This document shows positions 1 to 10,673 of a stretch of DNA of 64,000 nucleotides, piece after piece. Numbering within the stretch: position 1 is the stretch's first letter; each line of letters starts with the position of its first letter. Under the pieces are notes generated by a model. That model was not told where the DNA came from. It searched no databases and saw only the letters and a list, made by a program, of their open reading frames with translations. The stretch lies in NCBI GenBank assembly GCA_946902875.1, contig OX336359.1, positions 3,100,001 to 3,164,000 on the forward strand, read 5' to 3'. Origin of the DNA: Nematopogon swammerdamellus. Taxonomy: Eukaryota; Arthropoda; Insecta; Lepidoptera; Adelidae. The position numbers and the translations under genes are program-made.

Positions 1-8
1 TCGTTTAA

Positions 9-700
9 ATTAAGCGACCACCTCGAGTCGAACTGTCGCACGACCTAAATTACCGGCGCCATATCGAGGGCAAGGCCAAGCTGGCCTCAAAAAATCTAGG
101 CGTACTCAATAAGGTTCGACGGTACTTCACGCCGGGCCAAAGGCTGCTTCTGTATAAATCGCAGATTAGGTCCTGCTTTGAGTACTGCTCGCACCTGTGG
201 GATGGCTCAGCCAAATACCAGCTTCCGCCTTTGGATTCGATCCAGCGTCGAGCCGTGCGACTAGTGGATGACCCCGACGTGTCCCGCGATCTAGAACCGC
301 TGCAACTTCGTAGGGATGTCGGCGCCCTAAGCGTGTTCTATCGCTTATTCCACGGGGAGTGCTCGGAGGAGCTGTTTAACGCGATTCCGGCGTCCCCTTT
401 CCACCTCCGTACAACGCGCACTGGGCAGGGATTGCATCCCTATACGCTGGACTTACCGCGGATGCGTACAAATCGGTTCTGCAGATCCTTTCACCACAGA
501 ACCGGCAAACTCTGGAACGCTCTACCTGCCCACATATTTCCCCCCAAGTATAGTCTCGGGTCCTTCAAGAGAGGCGTGAATGGGCACCTGTCAGGCCCGC
601 ATGGCATTCGTAGCCCCCGCCTGCGTCCGAATGTCCATGGGCGTCGCTAGACACCTTATTGGTGACTCGGCGCCACATGTCGCGCTTAGTATAAAAAAAA
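9..700 (+). mobile_element. non-LTR retrotransposon 3' end, copy 1 (CR1/Jockey-like)
   Basis: 5'-truncated LINE. One reading frame runs from about base 9 to a stop at 648-650, with no Met until base 231. It encodes the end of a reverse-transcriptase ORF: KAKLASKNLGVLNKVRRYF, then SQIRSCFEYCSHLWDGSAKY, SIQRRAVRLVDDP and LWNALPAHIFPPKYSLGSFK. This pattern is known from the C-terminal region of CR1/Jockey-type LINEs. A short 3' UTR ends in an A-run near 690-700. The frame is intact, so this copy is fairly young. Related fragments lie at 4.3, 19.5, 26.4 and 52.7 kb. The clade name is an inference. Confidence 0.8.
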
Positions 701-1091
701 AGACGATTTTGTATGGAGAAAAATGGTCACATTGAATGACCGGTGTTTTTACAGAGTTCGATTCATTGAAGAGCGCGGGGTTGACCTCCCCTGTACGAAT
801 ATACATAAATATGACATCAAAGTAACTTTACACTCAATTATCTTCATCCGCGCGGGGGGATCTTCGTCGCATGTTATTAATTCTTCACATCTGAATAACT
901 TTTTCAGAAGGCACCAGAAAAGAGCTATTAGCAAGCATATAAATAAGCTAGGTATAAACGTTTCCATCATTAAAATAAAAACATGTTTTCTTCATTTGTA
1001 TGGCTCTGGAGCTTGTCATCAACTTTTGTTTCATACCTGGATGGACAAGTATGTGTGTATGTATATTTATTTGTATATTATATTCTGTATA
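701..1091. other. intergenic/intronic stretch, nothing recognised
   Basis: AT-rich sequence between the LINE tail and the first MITE. Overlapping short reading frames on both strands have no recognisable motif, and I see no splice-bounded exon. Confidence 0.5.
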
Positions 1092-1590
1092 TAAGGTCTT
1101 TCAAAATTAGTTCAGAGCACGCTAAGGGGGGGGTTCTGTATCATAAAGGGAGTAAAACCTATATAAAATTTTTTGGACCTTGGGCTTTTTTTTATGTAAA
1201 AATTTTTTTTTATGTATAAAAAAATTGGTGGTTGATTTTTATAACCTAATCGATTCAGTTTCATAACAGTAATAAAAAAGTCTTCATCGCCATTATGATC
1301 TAACACGTGTAAGTTGGTAAAAAAAAATCAAATTCTTTCTATTCCATACTAATAAAACTAAAATTGTGGTTTTTCACAATTTCTGAAAGAAAGAGATCTA
1401 TGTGTTGGAAGACTTTTTTGTTCCTGGCATGAAAGTGAAACGATTACTTAAAAAATTTTTTTTCATTTTACTTTAAAAAAAATTTTTTTGTAAAAAAAAA
1501 AAATTCTTTGTTCTTCAAAAGTGATCTATTTCCGATACAGACCCCCCCCCCCCCTTAGCGTACTCTGAACTAATTTTGAAAGACCTTATA
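1092..1590. mobile_element. MITE family A, copy 1 (TIR AAGGTCTTTCAAAATTAG)
   Basis: About 500 bp bounded by inverted termini that begin AAGGTCTTTCAAAATTAG and continue through a C/G-run (GCTAAGGGGGGG) to TTCTGTATC. The flanks are TATA on both sides. There is no coding capacity. Three more copies are at 31.1, 42.3 and 44.9 kb; relative to those, this copy is inverted. Several A/T and G/C homopolymers are expanded here. Confidence 0.8.
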
Positions 1591-2496
1591 TAACACGTAT
1601 ATGTCTTTTATTTAACTAGCATGTACTTACATGTATTGGTAATAAGTATTCTTATTACTTTCTTCTTTTTAAATGAGAATTTCACGCGAACGAAGCCGCG
1701 GGCAAAAGCATAGTGTATAAATATTAGTATTCAATCCAATGTGAACATTTTGAGTCTACAGGAATATTTTTAAATAAAAGATTTTTGAAGTGTTCGCTGT
1801 CTAAACATAGGATCAGCTTGCTTTCAAAGCGATCGTAAAACGAAATGAAATGCGATGGGGACAGAGGAAGTCAAGTTTAAAACTGCAATGAAAAGTTTTA
1901 TGCAGTGAGGCGAGCTAACCACAACCGTTCACATGTACATTTTTAGGGTTCCGTATCCGGTACGGGTTGGTGTGGCGGTACCAACCCGGGCGGGATAAAC
2001 CCTACCACCTAGGTAAGGTAAGAAGGGAAGGGACCTAATAGTTTTACGTGGAATCCATTGATTTTATAGGGGGAGTCAGATGTACCGTCAGCGATGTTTT
2101 AAAGGTAACATGAAATTAGTCTTCAATTATGTCCTAAGATGGCGCCAGGAGTATCGAATTTGAATTAAATAATTATTATATTTTTAAATCTGCTAATTAT
2201 AGAACGATGCTAAGTGGGAACAGCATAGTTAAATTTAAAGATTATTTTATATTAAGTAGAAATTTCAAAATAGTGTATTTTAAGGTTTTCATAATTTTTC
2301 CAATAAATATTTTCATGTTTTGTCAGTCAGTGAGCTTGGCGGATAAAATGTATAATTTCGCCGCTTCTGCATCATAGATGTCAGACCAAAGTTAAGTTGT
2401 CCTATTTGTCTATAGATGGCATGCCTATTTCTTATTATATTGAATAGTTGCCAAATACCCACCAACCAAACCTGCGTGCAATTCAAATACGCGCGT
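1591..2496. other. AT-rich stretch with a SINE fragment
   Basis: Contains a copy of the widespread GAACGAAGCCGCGGGCAAAAGC tail near 1689 and a minus-strand SINE-body fragment at about 1964-2058 (GGTACCAACCCGGGCGGG...CCTACCACCTAGG). Nothing else is recognised. Confidence 0.5.
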
Positions 2497-2730
2497 GCGG
2501 TTAGGATAAAGTGGAGATACCTTCTTTAAAATTATATTTTTTTACCTCACCACCTTTGAAAACGGAAACAAACACGGTGGATTCCCAAAAGAATTATTTT
2601 ATAATAATATATTTTTATTGTTTTAATATATTAGATGGAAATTTGAAAAGCTAGAATAAATTCAACAAAATACCAGAACCCCTAAACATTATTTTTATTT
2701 ATAGATTTCTTTTTGTGTTTTCTTTGTTTT
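2497..2730. repeat. dispersed repeat X, copy 1
   Basis: About 230 bp (GTGGAGATACCTTC...ACCAGAACCCCTAAAC...GTGTTTTCTTTG) that recurs in direct orientation at 4065-4280. No coding content. It forms the left part of a composite duplicated unit (X, SINE, Y). Confidence 0.65.
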
Positions 2731-2791
2731 TGACGTGAATTTGATGAAACGTCTTTAGCCTGCTGCCGAATGTATTTTACAAAAAGTTGCG

Positions 2792-2888
2792 TCACGAAAA
2801 TTATTTGGTTTCATAAGGGGCACTATCACTTGAGGCACTGCCATAGGCCCCGCTTAGTGTTCCTTATGAAACCAAATCACGAAAATTA
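2792..2888. mobile_element. 73-bp foldback insert with 12-bp direct repeats
   Basis: The core at 2804-2876 starts TTTGGTTTCATAAGG and ends with its reverse complement CCTTATGAAACCAAA. It is flanked by the direct repeat TCACGAAAATTA (2792-2803 and 2877-2888), which looks like a target-site duplication. Confidence 0.6.
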
Positions 2889-3267
2889 TGTACTTTTGGC
2901 GACTTAGATCTCAAAAACTATAACAGTTATAGGAAGGTGAGGCATATCGTCCTAAAGGTAGTTCTTCCGACTTGCTAGGACGACATACCCGAGAGTCGCA
3001 TATCAAGCCCTTCTATTTATGGCACTTAGAAAAAAGGCTTCGAAAATCAATAAATGCTTATAACTCCTGAACTACTGGTCAGATCGACTTGCAATTTGTT
3101 TCTTTTCGTAGAAAAAAAATGCTATTTTTGAAATAGTTGTTTTTTTTCAAAATCGGTTCAGCCGTTTCAGAATAAAAAAGGAAAAAGGAAAGAAGGCATA
3201 TCTCGGAAACTACTGATCCACGACTACTCATCCGCTGCAGGAAATGATAGGCCTCGATAGGATTTAT

Positions 3268-3371
3268 TTTTTAAGGGAAGCACTGACGTGCCACCAAGTT
3301 CACCCGGTGTTATGGGCTGACATCATGGATGTTGTAGGTGATGTAGCCAACCGTGTCAGTTTCAATAAAAA
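3268..3371 (+). mobile_element. SINE body fragment (3' end)
   Basis: 5'-truncated 3' end of the 5S/type-3 SINE body: GAAGCACTGACGTG, CACCCGGTGTTATGGGCTGACATCA, then AGCCAACCGTGTCAGTTT and an A-tail. Confidence 0.7.
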
Positions 3372-3447
3372 AAAAAATCAGTCGAATTCTCAACTTCGAA
3401 ATTTTGGACGATCACAATACTTCCTTTCTCCTTACAGTCGCTCGAAA

Positions 3448-3705
3448 GTAAAAAGCCACCTCCATAGTTTTTAACCGTTGCGGCAATTTATCGATCGACG
3501 CGCGACGTTCGCTTGTTTTGGAACACGCAAATGTTTGCGTGGAGCGTGCAGGCAAGCGATACGGGTTACTGCGCGTGGAAAAAGGATGACACAATATCGC
3601 TGCGATCTCTTGAGACGGTCGGTTCTGTATTCACGCGATACGCACACTACCATAATCGCGGTGTCTCGTTTTAGTAATAGTTGAAGTATGAAGTACGGAG
3701 TCCAG
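3448..3705. repeat. dispersed repeat Y, copy 1
   Basis: About 255 bp (AAAAGCCACCTCCATAG...CTTGTTTTGGAACACG...ACGGAGTCCAG), repeated in direct orientation at 5968-6234. Both copies lie just after a SINE 3' end, which suggests a duplicated composite unit. Confidence 0.65.
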
Positions 3706-4064
3706 GCACCGAATTAAAAAAAGTTGAGTCCAGATTTTTTCCATCTATGATGCTGCTGGTGGTGTTATACCCTTCGATCATAAAAAATATTAAGATTCCG
3801 CATGTCAGGGCGATTCGTGCCCCACCAAAAATACGTGCAATTCAAATATTACGTGCATCGCCCGCTCATTCTGCCATCGACCGCCAGCGCGAGAGCACTT
3901 GCTTCAGCGTCTTCAATATTACACAAATGCCGGCTTCAGGCCTCTGCGTAGTATACGAGCTTTGTATACGAGAGCATCTGGCATTATATTTCAAGAGTGA
4001 AAATCCCTTCAAATACAATGTTTTATAAGAAAAAGTAAAAATTTTCACTTCATACATTTAATGT

Positions 4065-4280
4065 GTTTGGATTAAGTGGAGATGGCTTCTTTAAAATTAA
4101 ATTTTTTTACGTCACCACCTTTGAAAACGGTAACACTGGATTCCCAAAAGAATTCTTTTTTATTATATATATTTTACTATATTAGATGGCAATTTTAAAA
4201 GCTACAATAAAATCAACAAAATACCAGAACCCTTACATGATTTTTATTTACAGATTTTTGCTTGTGTTTTCTTTGTGTTT
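4065..4280. repeat. dispersed repeat X, copy 2
   Basis: Second copy of the repeat at 2497-2730, ending where a minus-strand LINE tail begins. Confidence 0.65.
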
Positions 4281-4284
4281 TTTT

Positions 4285-4660
4285 TTATTGAAAGCGCGAC
4301 CTGTGGCGCCGAGGCACCCATGAGATGTCAAAGGACGCCCATGGACATTTGGTCGTATGCGGGGGTTGCGAATGCCATGCCGGCCCGACAGGTGCCTGTT
4401 CATGCCCCTCTTGAAGGACCCGAGACTGTACTTGGGAGGAAATATATAGACAGGAGAGCGTCCCAGAGTTTACCGGTTCTATAGAGGAAAAATCTGCAGA
4501 AGAGGTTGGTACGCATCCACGGTAAGTCCAGCGTGTGGGAATGCAATCCTTTTTAACAAATTCCTCTTTTCAAACAATTTCCCTTTTAAAAGCTGATATT
4601 TGGCAGAGCCATCCCACAGGTGCAAGCAGTACTCCAAGCATGACCTGATCTGCGATTTGT
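4285..4660 (-). mobile_element. non-LTR retrotransposon 3' end, copy 2, internally deleted
   Basis: Same LINE family as at 9-700 in reverse orientation. On the minus strand it encodes QIRSCLEYCLHLWDGSAKYQ and then jumps, after a short stretch of foreign sequence, to the HAGLTVDAYQPLLQIF and PSTVSGPSRGA-side region. About 200 bp of RT C-terminal sequence is missing. Not functional. Confidence 0.7.
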
Positions 4661-4981
4661 GCAAAAGGACTTAGGTGCACAAGAAATTTACGTGTTTCTT
4701 TCTTGGTTGGTTCTTGTTTGATTCTTACAGATTTTGAATAACATATTTATTTGCTTTATGAAACGTATATGACAAGTGGTTCAAAAAAGTTAACATCAAA
4801 GGGAGGAATACGAAAATATTAAAACTGGTCTCGTTTAAATAGTTAGTGAGAAATTATTATTTAGGTTGACTGCAAAATTAAGTTTGTTTGTAATATATTT
4901 ATGTATCAAAAAGGTGATGAGTGGAGGTGAGAAATGTTTTTCTTTTTATAACCAGTTTGGTGGTTCAAAAAAAATTATCAA

Positions 4982-5034
4982 GGTTAATTTATAGAAGATG
5001 CGTCACTACGCTCCGCATCTTCTATAAATTAACC
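4982..5034. repeat. hairpin with GATGCG core
   Basis: 21-nt arms (GGTTAATTTATAGAAGATGCG and its complement) around an 11-nt spacer. The core resembles the GATGCGTCGC hairpins at 30.9-31.0 kb. Confidence 0.7.
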
Positions 5035-5649
5035 GTAACCTAATAGGGACCATGTCGAGGCAGCCCGTGTCGTTTGTGCATACATGTCTATTCAAAATCA
5101 ATGTTTTTGTAGTTAAAAAAAGTAAAGTTTTAATTTTGCATGAAAGATTAAAAATTAAAAGTTGTATGGAAACCTGTTTCTTCTTTTAAGTAAACTAAAT
5201 AAACTACGCGTCCGGCAAAACATTATTTCACTAAAATTTATTTTTTAACTTCAGTCTACACAATAAGCTTACTAGCAATTTGCTAGCAAACTTCCCCACT
5301 TCAAAGCCACGCCCCCGTCGTATTTGTGCGGAACCCTCGGTTTGTGGGTTGGTCAACTTGGTCTGTGTTTTTAATGTTAGTAACATATTGGCTTTATTTC
5401 TAGTAGACACTTCACACTATTAAAGCTAAAATTTTGATATTCCTGTCATTATTGTCATTTTGAGAAAGAAAGACAGGAGATGAACGAATGATTTAATAAT
5501 CTTAATTTAAGCACGTCTGTCAAATTTTAGGTGATTTTAGTTGCAAGTGATATAAGACACGTCTAAAGTCGACATAAATTGACAAATGCGTTTGAAATTT
5601 TTATAAAATAATTCACTCATCATCCATAGGTTTTCTTTCACAAATAAAT
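5035..5649. other. intron stretch, nothing recognised
   Basis: AT-rich, no exon-like frame or repeat pair that I can support. Confidence 0.45.
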
Positions 5650-5914
5650 GTAAATCGTAAAACTGTAGGTCCCTTCCCTCCTAATCTTACTTGGTGGTAG
5701 GGTCTAACCCGCCCGGGTTGGTACCACCGCACTGAATGAAACGTCGGTTGAAACGGCTATGTAAATAGTTTGTGTTTTCCGACCAGTTCAGTGTAGCCGG
5801 CACGATCGAAGGGGAAAGCACTGACATGGCACCTAGTTCACCCGGTGTTATGGGCTGACCTCACGGACGTTGTAGGTGATGTAGCCAACCGTGTCAGTTT
5901 CCATAAAAAAAAAA
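5650..5914 (+). mobile_element. SINE body, 5'-truncated
   Basis: Starts at AAACTGTAGGTCCCTTCCC and runs through the conserved body (GGTTGGTACCACCGCACTGAATG, CGTTTCATTC-type region, TGTAGCCGGCACGA, CACCCGGTGTTATGG) to an A-tail. The tRNA/5S head is absent. Confidence 0.75.
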
Positions 5915-5967
5915 TAAACGAAAAAAATTGCAATAAATGTTTTTAATAAATAATTTAATAATAAGAA

Positions 5968-6234
5968 GTAAAAAGCCACCTCCATAGTTTTGAGCCGTTG
6001 AAGCAAGCGGCAATTTATCGATCGACTACGTGCGACATTCGCTTGTTTTGGAACACGTAAATGTTTGCGTGGAGCGTGCAGGCAAGCGATACGGGATTAC
6101 TGCGCGTGGAAAAAGGATGACACAATATCACTGCGATCTCTTGAGATGGTCGGTCCTGTATTACGCGATACGCACACTACCTTAACCACGGTGTCTCGTT
6201 TTAGTAATAATTGAAGTATGAAGTGCGGAGTCCA
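5968..6234. repeat. dispersed repeat Y, copy 2
   Basis: Direct copy of 3448-3705 with scattered substitutions and small indels. Confidence 0.65.
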
Positions 6235-6256
6235 GAACTATTTTTTCTGTCTACGG

Positions 6257-6350
6257 TTATACCAAAGAGATTAAAAAGGGTGGGTTTAATGTCTTTGTGT
6301 TATACCAAAGAGATTAAAAGAGGGTGGGTTTAATGTATTTGTGTTATACT
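6257..6350. repeat. two-unit tandem duplication
   Basis: TTATACCAAAGAGATTAAAA followed by GGGTGGGTTTAATGT occurs twice in direct succession, with a period of about 45 bp. Confidence 0.7.
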
Positions 6351-6474
6351 TTACAGAATATATAAGTCAATGATATTTTATATAAAATTGTAGATTTTAC
6401 CGACGACGACGAATAAAATAAAAAAATAGTAAATCTGATTTAAATGCAAAATTGATAATAAACCATCGCTTCTC

Positions 6475-7240
6475 TTATATTCTCTATCTTTTTCTCCCTT
6501 CCTTCCTCGCCCATCTCTCACTCACCTCTCTCCCTGTCTTCTCTCCTCGATCCCGCCTTCCTCCCCTCCTTCCCCTCACCCTTCACGGACCCCTCTTTGC
6601 CACCTTCCCTTTCGCCCATTCCCTCCCTCTCTCCCTACTTCCCTTCCTCCCCTCATGCCGCCCCTCCTTCCCATCACCCTCGCATTCACCGCTCGCATTC
6701 CATTCCTCCCCTACTACCCCTCATCCTGTCCGCAACCCCCTCTTACCCCGCCCCTTCTCCCTTCCAACCTCTCACTCCCTCCATATCCATTCCTCCTCGT
6801 TCCCTCTACTACCTCCCTCCCCCACACCTACCCTCATTCACTAACCCTTCCTCCCTCCATACCTCTCCTCCTCTTCTTCTTTTTTTTATGGAAACTGACA
6901 TGGTTGGATACATCACCTACAACATCCGTGATGTCGGACATGTCGTGCCGGCTATACTGAACTGGACGGAAAAAAACGAAAAAAATAACTATTTACATAG
7001 CCGTTTCGAAATACGTTTTATTCAGTGCGGTGGTACCAACCCTAGTAAGGTAAGAAGGGAAGGGTGCTACAGTTTTACGTGGAATCCGAACCACGGTCAG
7101 CCTACAATGGTCGAGCGGTCACCCATCCAAGTGTTGACCGCGCCCAGTGTTGCCTGCACCACTGAGCTACCGAGGCTAACAAACGTACCTCCCACCCACT
7201 CCCCCCTCTTTTCTCTCCCACTTCCTCTTCCTGACCATTT
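6475..7240. repeat. long polypyrimidine tract split by a SINE
   Basis: The plus strand is almost entirely C and T with occasional A from 6475 to 6880. The tract resumes at about 7190-7240 after a minus-strand SINE. It has no fixed repeat unit. Long open frames of Pro/Ser/Leu here are a composition effect. Confidence 0.7.
6880..7177 (-). mobile_element. tRNA/5S-headed SINE, copy 1 (minus)
   Basis: Nearly complete. On the minus strand it begins GCCTCGGTAGCTCAGTGG (tRNA-like A box), then TTGACC/GGTCAACACTTGGATGGGTGACCGCTCG (5S-like), GGCTGACCGTGGTTCGGATTC, and the shared body to an A-tail. It sits inside a polypyrimidine tract. Confidence 0.8.
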
Positions 7241-7369
7241 TTCATTATTTCTTACCAAAAGCAGTATCTATTGAGTAATCTGTGCCAAAAGCCTAGATAT
7301 TAAATTTTCATATCCTTACCTTGAGAAATCATGGATTCCCCATACAAAAACTTTCACCCCTATTTCACC

Positions 7370-7587
7370 CCTTATTTTTAGGTTTCAGTATCCCTGTACG
7401 GAAGCCTATTACTAAGCCTCCGAAGTCTGTCTGTCCGTCCGTCCGTCCGTCTGTCTGTCCGAGGGCTGTATCTCTTGAACCGTAATAGGTAGCCCGTTGA
7501 AATTTTCACAGAATATGTGTTACTATGGCGGATATAACAACAAATAAGCGGAGCTAGGTACAACCAAAGAGTTTGTAAACTCTTTGG
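7370..7587 (+). repeat. interspersed repeat with CCGT/CTGT run and short palindrome
   Basis: A TTAGGTTTCAGTATCC start, then a (CCGT)n/(CTGT)n run, TGTATCTCTTGAACCGTAA, TTGAAATTTTCACAGAATATG and ATAACAACAAATAA. The same module occurs at 18.3, 26.2, 29.6, 32.5, 55.3 and 59.7 kb. I recognise it as a common lepidopteran interspersed repeat; its class is uncertain. It ends in a small palindrome at 7564-7587 (CCAAAGAGTTT, 2-nt spacer, complement). Confidence 0.6.
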
Positions 7588-7621
7588 ACCGGAGTAAAAC
7601 CGCAAACAGGAAATTACAATC

Positions 7622-8938
7622 TTACACGTTCAACGCCACATGAAAAATCCAGTATTTCCGTTTGGGCCACGGGGCTCACCGCTCACCGGTGAGCCTTTCC
7701 TTACTGAACCATTCAGGTCATGGGGGTCACCGGTGAGCCGCGTGAGAGGTCCTACGTAAACGCTTCCTACAAGCCACAGAGCGCAGCTACAAAGCCAATA
7801 TGGAAGTGAGCCGCATGGCCTTGTAGTCGAAGCGGACGGCGTGGTTTTCAAATCCAATAGAAACTTGTAGTTTTTTATTAAGTTAATTGTAACGATGCTA
7901 GGGCTGCTCTTAACGATAAGGTAGAAAATTATATTTTTATTAATAGAATTAATAAAACCAGAAAATAATAAGAAAATATTCGTCAAAATAAAAATGAACA
8001 TAACATTTTCTTCATTACCAAATAAGAAGACATTATTTATTACGAAAATAATTTATGAAATTGAACAAAAGAAAATATTTATGAAATTGAACAATCACAA
8101 CATTATGTTATGACACTTCATTATTTAAAATAATCAATCATCTTAACCCTTTGGCTCTTAACCATAAACAATAAAGAATTATCCGTGAGTCTTGTTAAAA
8201 CAAGGCAAACAAAGGAATGGTTTAGTTGGGCTGCTTTGGCAATAAGTGGATACTTTTTTCGACTTGGTTTTAGCCTGTTTGCTACCCATTATTGGTACGT
8301 TCTTTGCATAACATTGGTGACATGTTCTTCTCACTTTTCTGGCCAATCCCTCTTTCCTTTCCAGAGTGTGTTTCATTCTCTTCCGTCTTTCTATACGCAT
8401 TTCATCGTCGCTATCCTCACTCTCCGACAAAAGAATTCGACAGCATCTTCTTTTCGTTGGTTGAACTACGTCTTCATAGAATCTATTCCGAAACTACGGT
8501 TCAGAAGATCTATCTCGATGTTTTCTAACTGCGTTAGCGCTTCTTGTGTTAACTCGAAATCTTCAAAATAATCCATTTTTGGCGAGAAAAGCGTAAAACA
8601 TCCTCAATTGTCGACGCAGCCGGACCGGGATTGATCGCTGCGTCCGCGGCGAGCGCGCAACGGGTGGGCCGCGGCGTGACCCCGCGGCCCCAGCCAACAG
8701 AAAAATACAAATCCTTCATAGGAGGCCACACGATCCACCCGTGAGCCTTTTGCTATATCTCGAAAATTAGACGGTAAATGTCGCAAATTTTTATTTTCCT
8801 TACAAATTACCGCATTTTATAAACTTTGTGATGAAAATCTCAAGTTGATGAAAATTACGGATATAATGAGTTTGGCTTGGCCCGAACGGAAAAGTACGCT
8901 AGGCCCACCGGTGGGTCGTATGGCGTTCAACGTGTTAA
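7622..8938 (-). mobile_element. piggyBac-like element, internally deleted
   Basis: The ends are CACGTTCAACGCCA at left and its near-complement TGGCGTTCAACGTG at right, followed by the target TTAA (8935-8938); the left flank is TTA. Subterminal copies of CACCGGTGAGCC or CCCACCGGTGGG occur near both ends (around 7690, 7728, 8902). Total length is about 1.3 kb against roughly 2.4 kb or more for autonomous piggyBac elements. The transposase remnant is listed separately. TTAA target choice is established for this superfamily. Confidence 0.75.
8179..8576 (-). pseudogene. piggyBac-like transposase remnant, N-terminus joined to C-terminal zinc finger
   Basis: On the minus strand a start at 8576 gives MDYFEDFELTQEALTQLENI...SFGIDSMKT and a stop at 8466. 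After a frame change, SESEDSDDEMRIERRKR leads directly into RRTCHQCYAKN, then STYCQ, PFLCLPCFNKTHG and a stop at 8179. The acidic start and the Cys-rich cross-brace finger (CxxC...C...CxxC..H) are the two ends of piggyBac transposases. The whole catalytic DDD core (about 400 residues in relatives) is missing, so it cannot be active. Confidence 0.7.
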
Positions 8939-9830
8939 TTGTGGGCTGATTTTGAAAATTCTTTTTTTGTTTGGTAGGTCATACTTCAGAGGTGCTCCCA
9001 TTGAAATTTTATCGAAATTGATTCAGCGGTTTATGAAAAATCAACAAAATACTATTGGTGTGTGGTTACCTTCAGCAAAACTTTTGTGATGTGGACTTTT
9101 TCAGCAATTTGCAGTTTGACACATGGCGAATAATTCTGTACCACTTCAAACGGATTTCGATTATTCGATTTCGATTATGGTTTTTTATTAAATATTACTA
9201 AAAAGAATGAAATAAAAACTGTTTTAAAAATATAAAACCGACTTAAAAAAAAAATAAACTAGAACTAAAAAGTATTAAATACGTACCTAATATTTTGAAA
9301 TTTTCTCTGTCATTGTATTGAAATACATGAATCGATATTGTCATTCATATTCGGACCCTTGTTTCATGAATATTCTAAATTTGAAATCTTTTCCGACCGG
9401 CCAGATGCGCTTAATTTATACGAGTACGAGTACCATCGAGCTGGTCTGATGATGGAGACGGAAGGTGGCCATAGGAACTCCTAAACTACACATGATAAAC
9501 CCATCGTGTTTGGGCTCGTTGAATTTGTCTTCACGAGCAATTTACTTTAGACCTAGGAGATTCTCAATTCGACGGTATGTTTTCTTTTTTTGGATGTTTG
9601 TTACGCGATTACTCCGTCAATTATTGTGGGCCGATTTTGAAAATTCTTTTTTTTTGTTTGAAAGGGGATAACCATGAGGTGGTTCCATTTTAATTTGGTC
9701 GAGATCAGATTGGAAAGCGAGGCGGAATCGCGAGGCCGAAGGTCGAGCGATTCCGCCGAGTACATTAATAGCAAAAAATTTAAAAAAAAACTGTGAAATA
9801 AAAAACTATTTAAAAAAATATATAAAAAAG
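8939..9830. other. intron stretch, nothing firm
   Basis: Two partly similar segments (GGGCTGATTTTGAAAATTC at 8943 and GGGCCGATTTTGAAAATTC at 9629) suggest an old repeat pair. A short hairpin, GCGGAATCGC...GCGATTCCGC, lies at 9722-9757. No exon seen. Confidence 0.45.
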
Positions 9831-10018
9831 GCCTTCAAAAATGTATGAAATTAAAAAAAATCGAACCCTAGAGTAGTTGAAGGCGGTGCTAAAGCAAGCA
9901 AAAATGATACATGAAAGAAAACATGCGCGGATGATATCCTTTGTGATTTGTGTAGCCTTCTTTAGCACCGCCTTCAACTCTAGGGTTCGATTTTTTTAAT
10001 TTCATAAATTTTTTAAGG
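9831..10018. mobile_element. foldback element, about 60-bp arms
   Basis: The left arm at 9831-9892 (containing AATCGAACCCTAGAGTAG and TTGAAGGCGGTGCTAAAG) is the reverse complement of 9960-10018. A loop of about 65 nt separates them. No coding content. Confidence 0.75.
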
Positions 10019-10113
10019 CAGTTTTCATATTTTTTTTTACATACAATGCTGACATTATTAGAATGAAGAGTGACGAGTATTTGTTTAACTGTTCAACTAA
10101 ATAAATACGTTCT

Positions 10114-10171
10114 ATCCACAGAGCACGGAATACCCCCGCGCGCGCGCGGGGGTATTCCGTGCTCTGTGGAT
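10114..10171. repeat. perfect 58-bp palindrome with CG-rich centre
   Basis: 29-nt arms with no spacer and no mismatch. They run from ATCCACAGAGCACGGAATAC inward to CCCCCGCGCG, meeting in alternating CGCGCGCG. See the findings. Confidence 0.95.
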
Positions 10172-10670
10172 CTATCTATTAAAAGCGCACAAACAGGAAA
10201 TTACAATCATAATAATATTTTGTTCCGTATACCAAATTATTTTCAAAACATTTTTTTATTTTATTTAATTTGATAAGAAGTTTTAGTTTTATTGTAAATT
10301 GTCATAATTTTATTATTCAAATATAATTAAAAATTTTGGAATTTACATAAATAATGTTCTTTATAAATATAAATGAAAGCGCCATCTTTTGTCTAGTAGC
10401 AGTAATTCTACAGCCTAGTGACAATTAAAGGTACCTACATACATGTTGTATTTCAACTAGATAGCGCCCTTAGTATAGAAGTATTAACAAACATTAACGC
10501 CACCTGTTTGTTTTACGACAACATCAAGAAAAATTATTAACGCCCTCTGTTGGTTTTACGATTTACAACGTTACCAAATTTTTTATATGGAGTGGTCTAT
10601 CTGTCCCGACAGGGTTATAAAATCAATGGTGGAATCCGAACCGGATTGATAGTCTATAAATCAGTACAAA
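10172..10670. other. intron stretch, nothing recognised
   Basis: AT-rich. Short motif repeats (GCGCCATCTTTTGT, CGCCACCTGTTTG, CGCCCTCTGTTGG), typical of old element ends. No exon. Confidence 0.45.
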
Positions 10671-10673
10671 TTT

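Noticed and set aside
3681..4028. 115-codon plus-strand frame
   Set aside because: It overlaps the end of repeat Y and unremarkable sequence; no motif.
6452..7274. Three overlapping Pro/Ser/Leu-rich frames
   Set aside because: Polypyrimidine tract; composition alone gives these residues.
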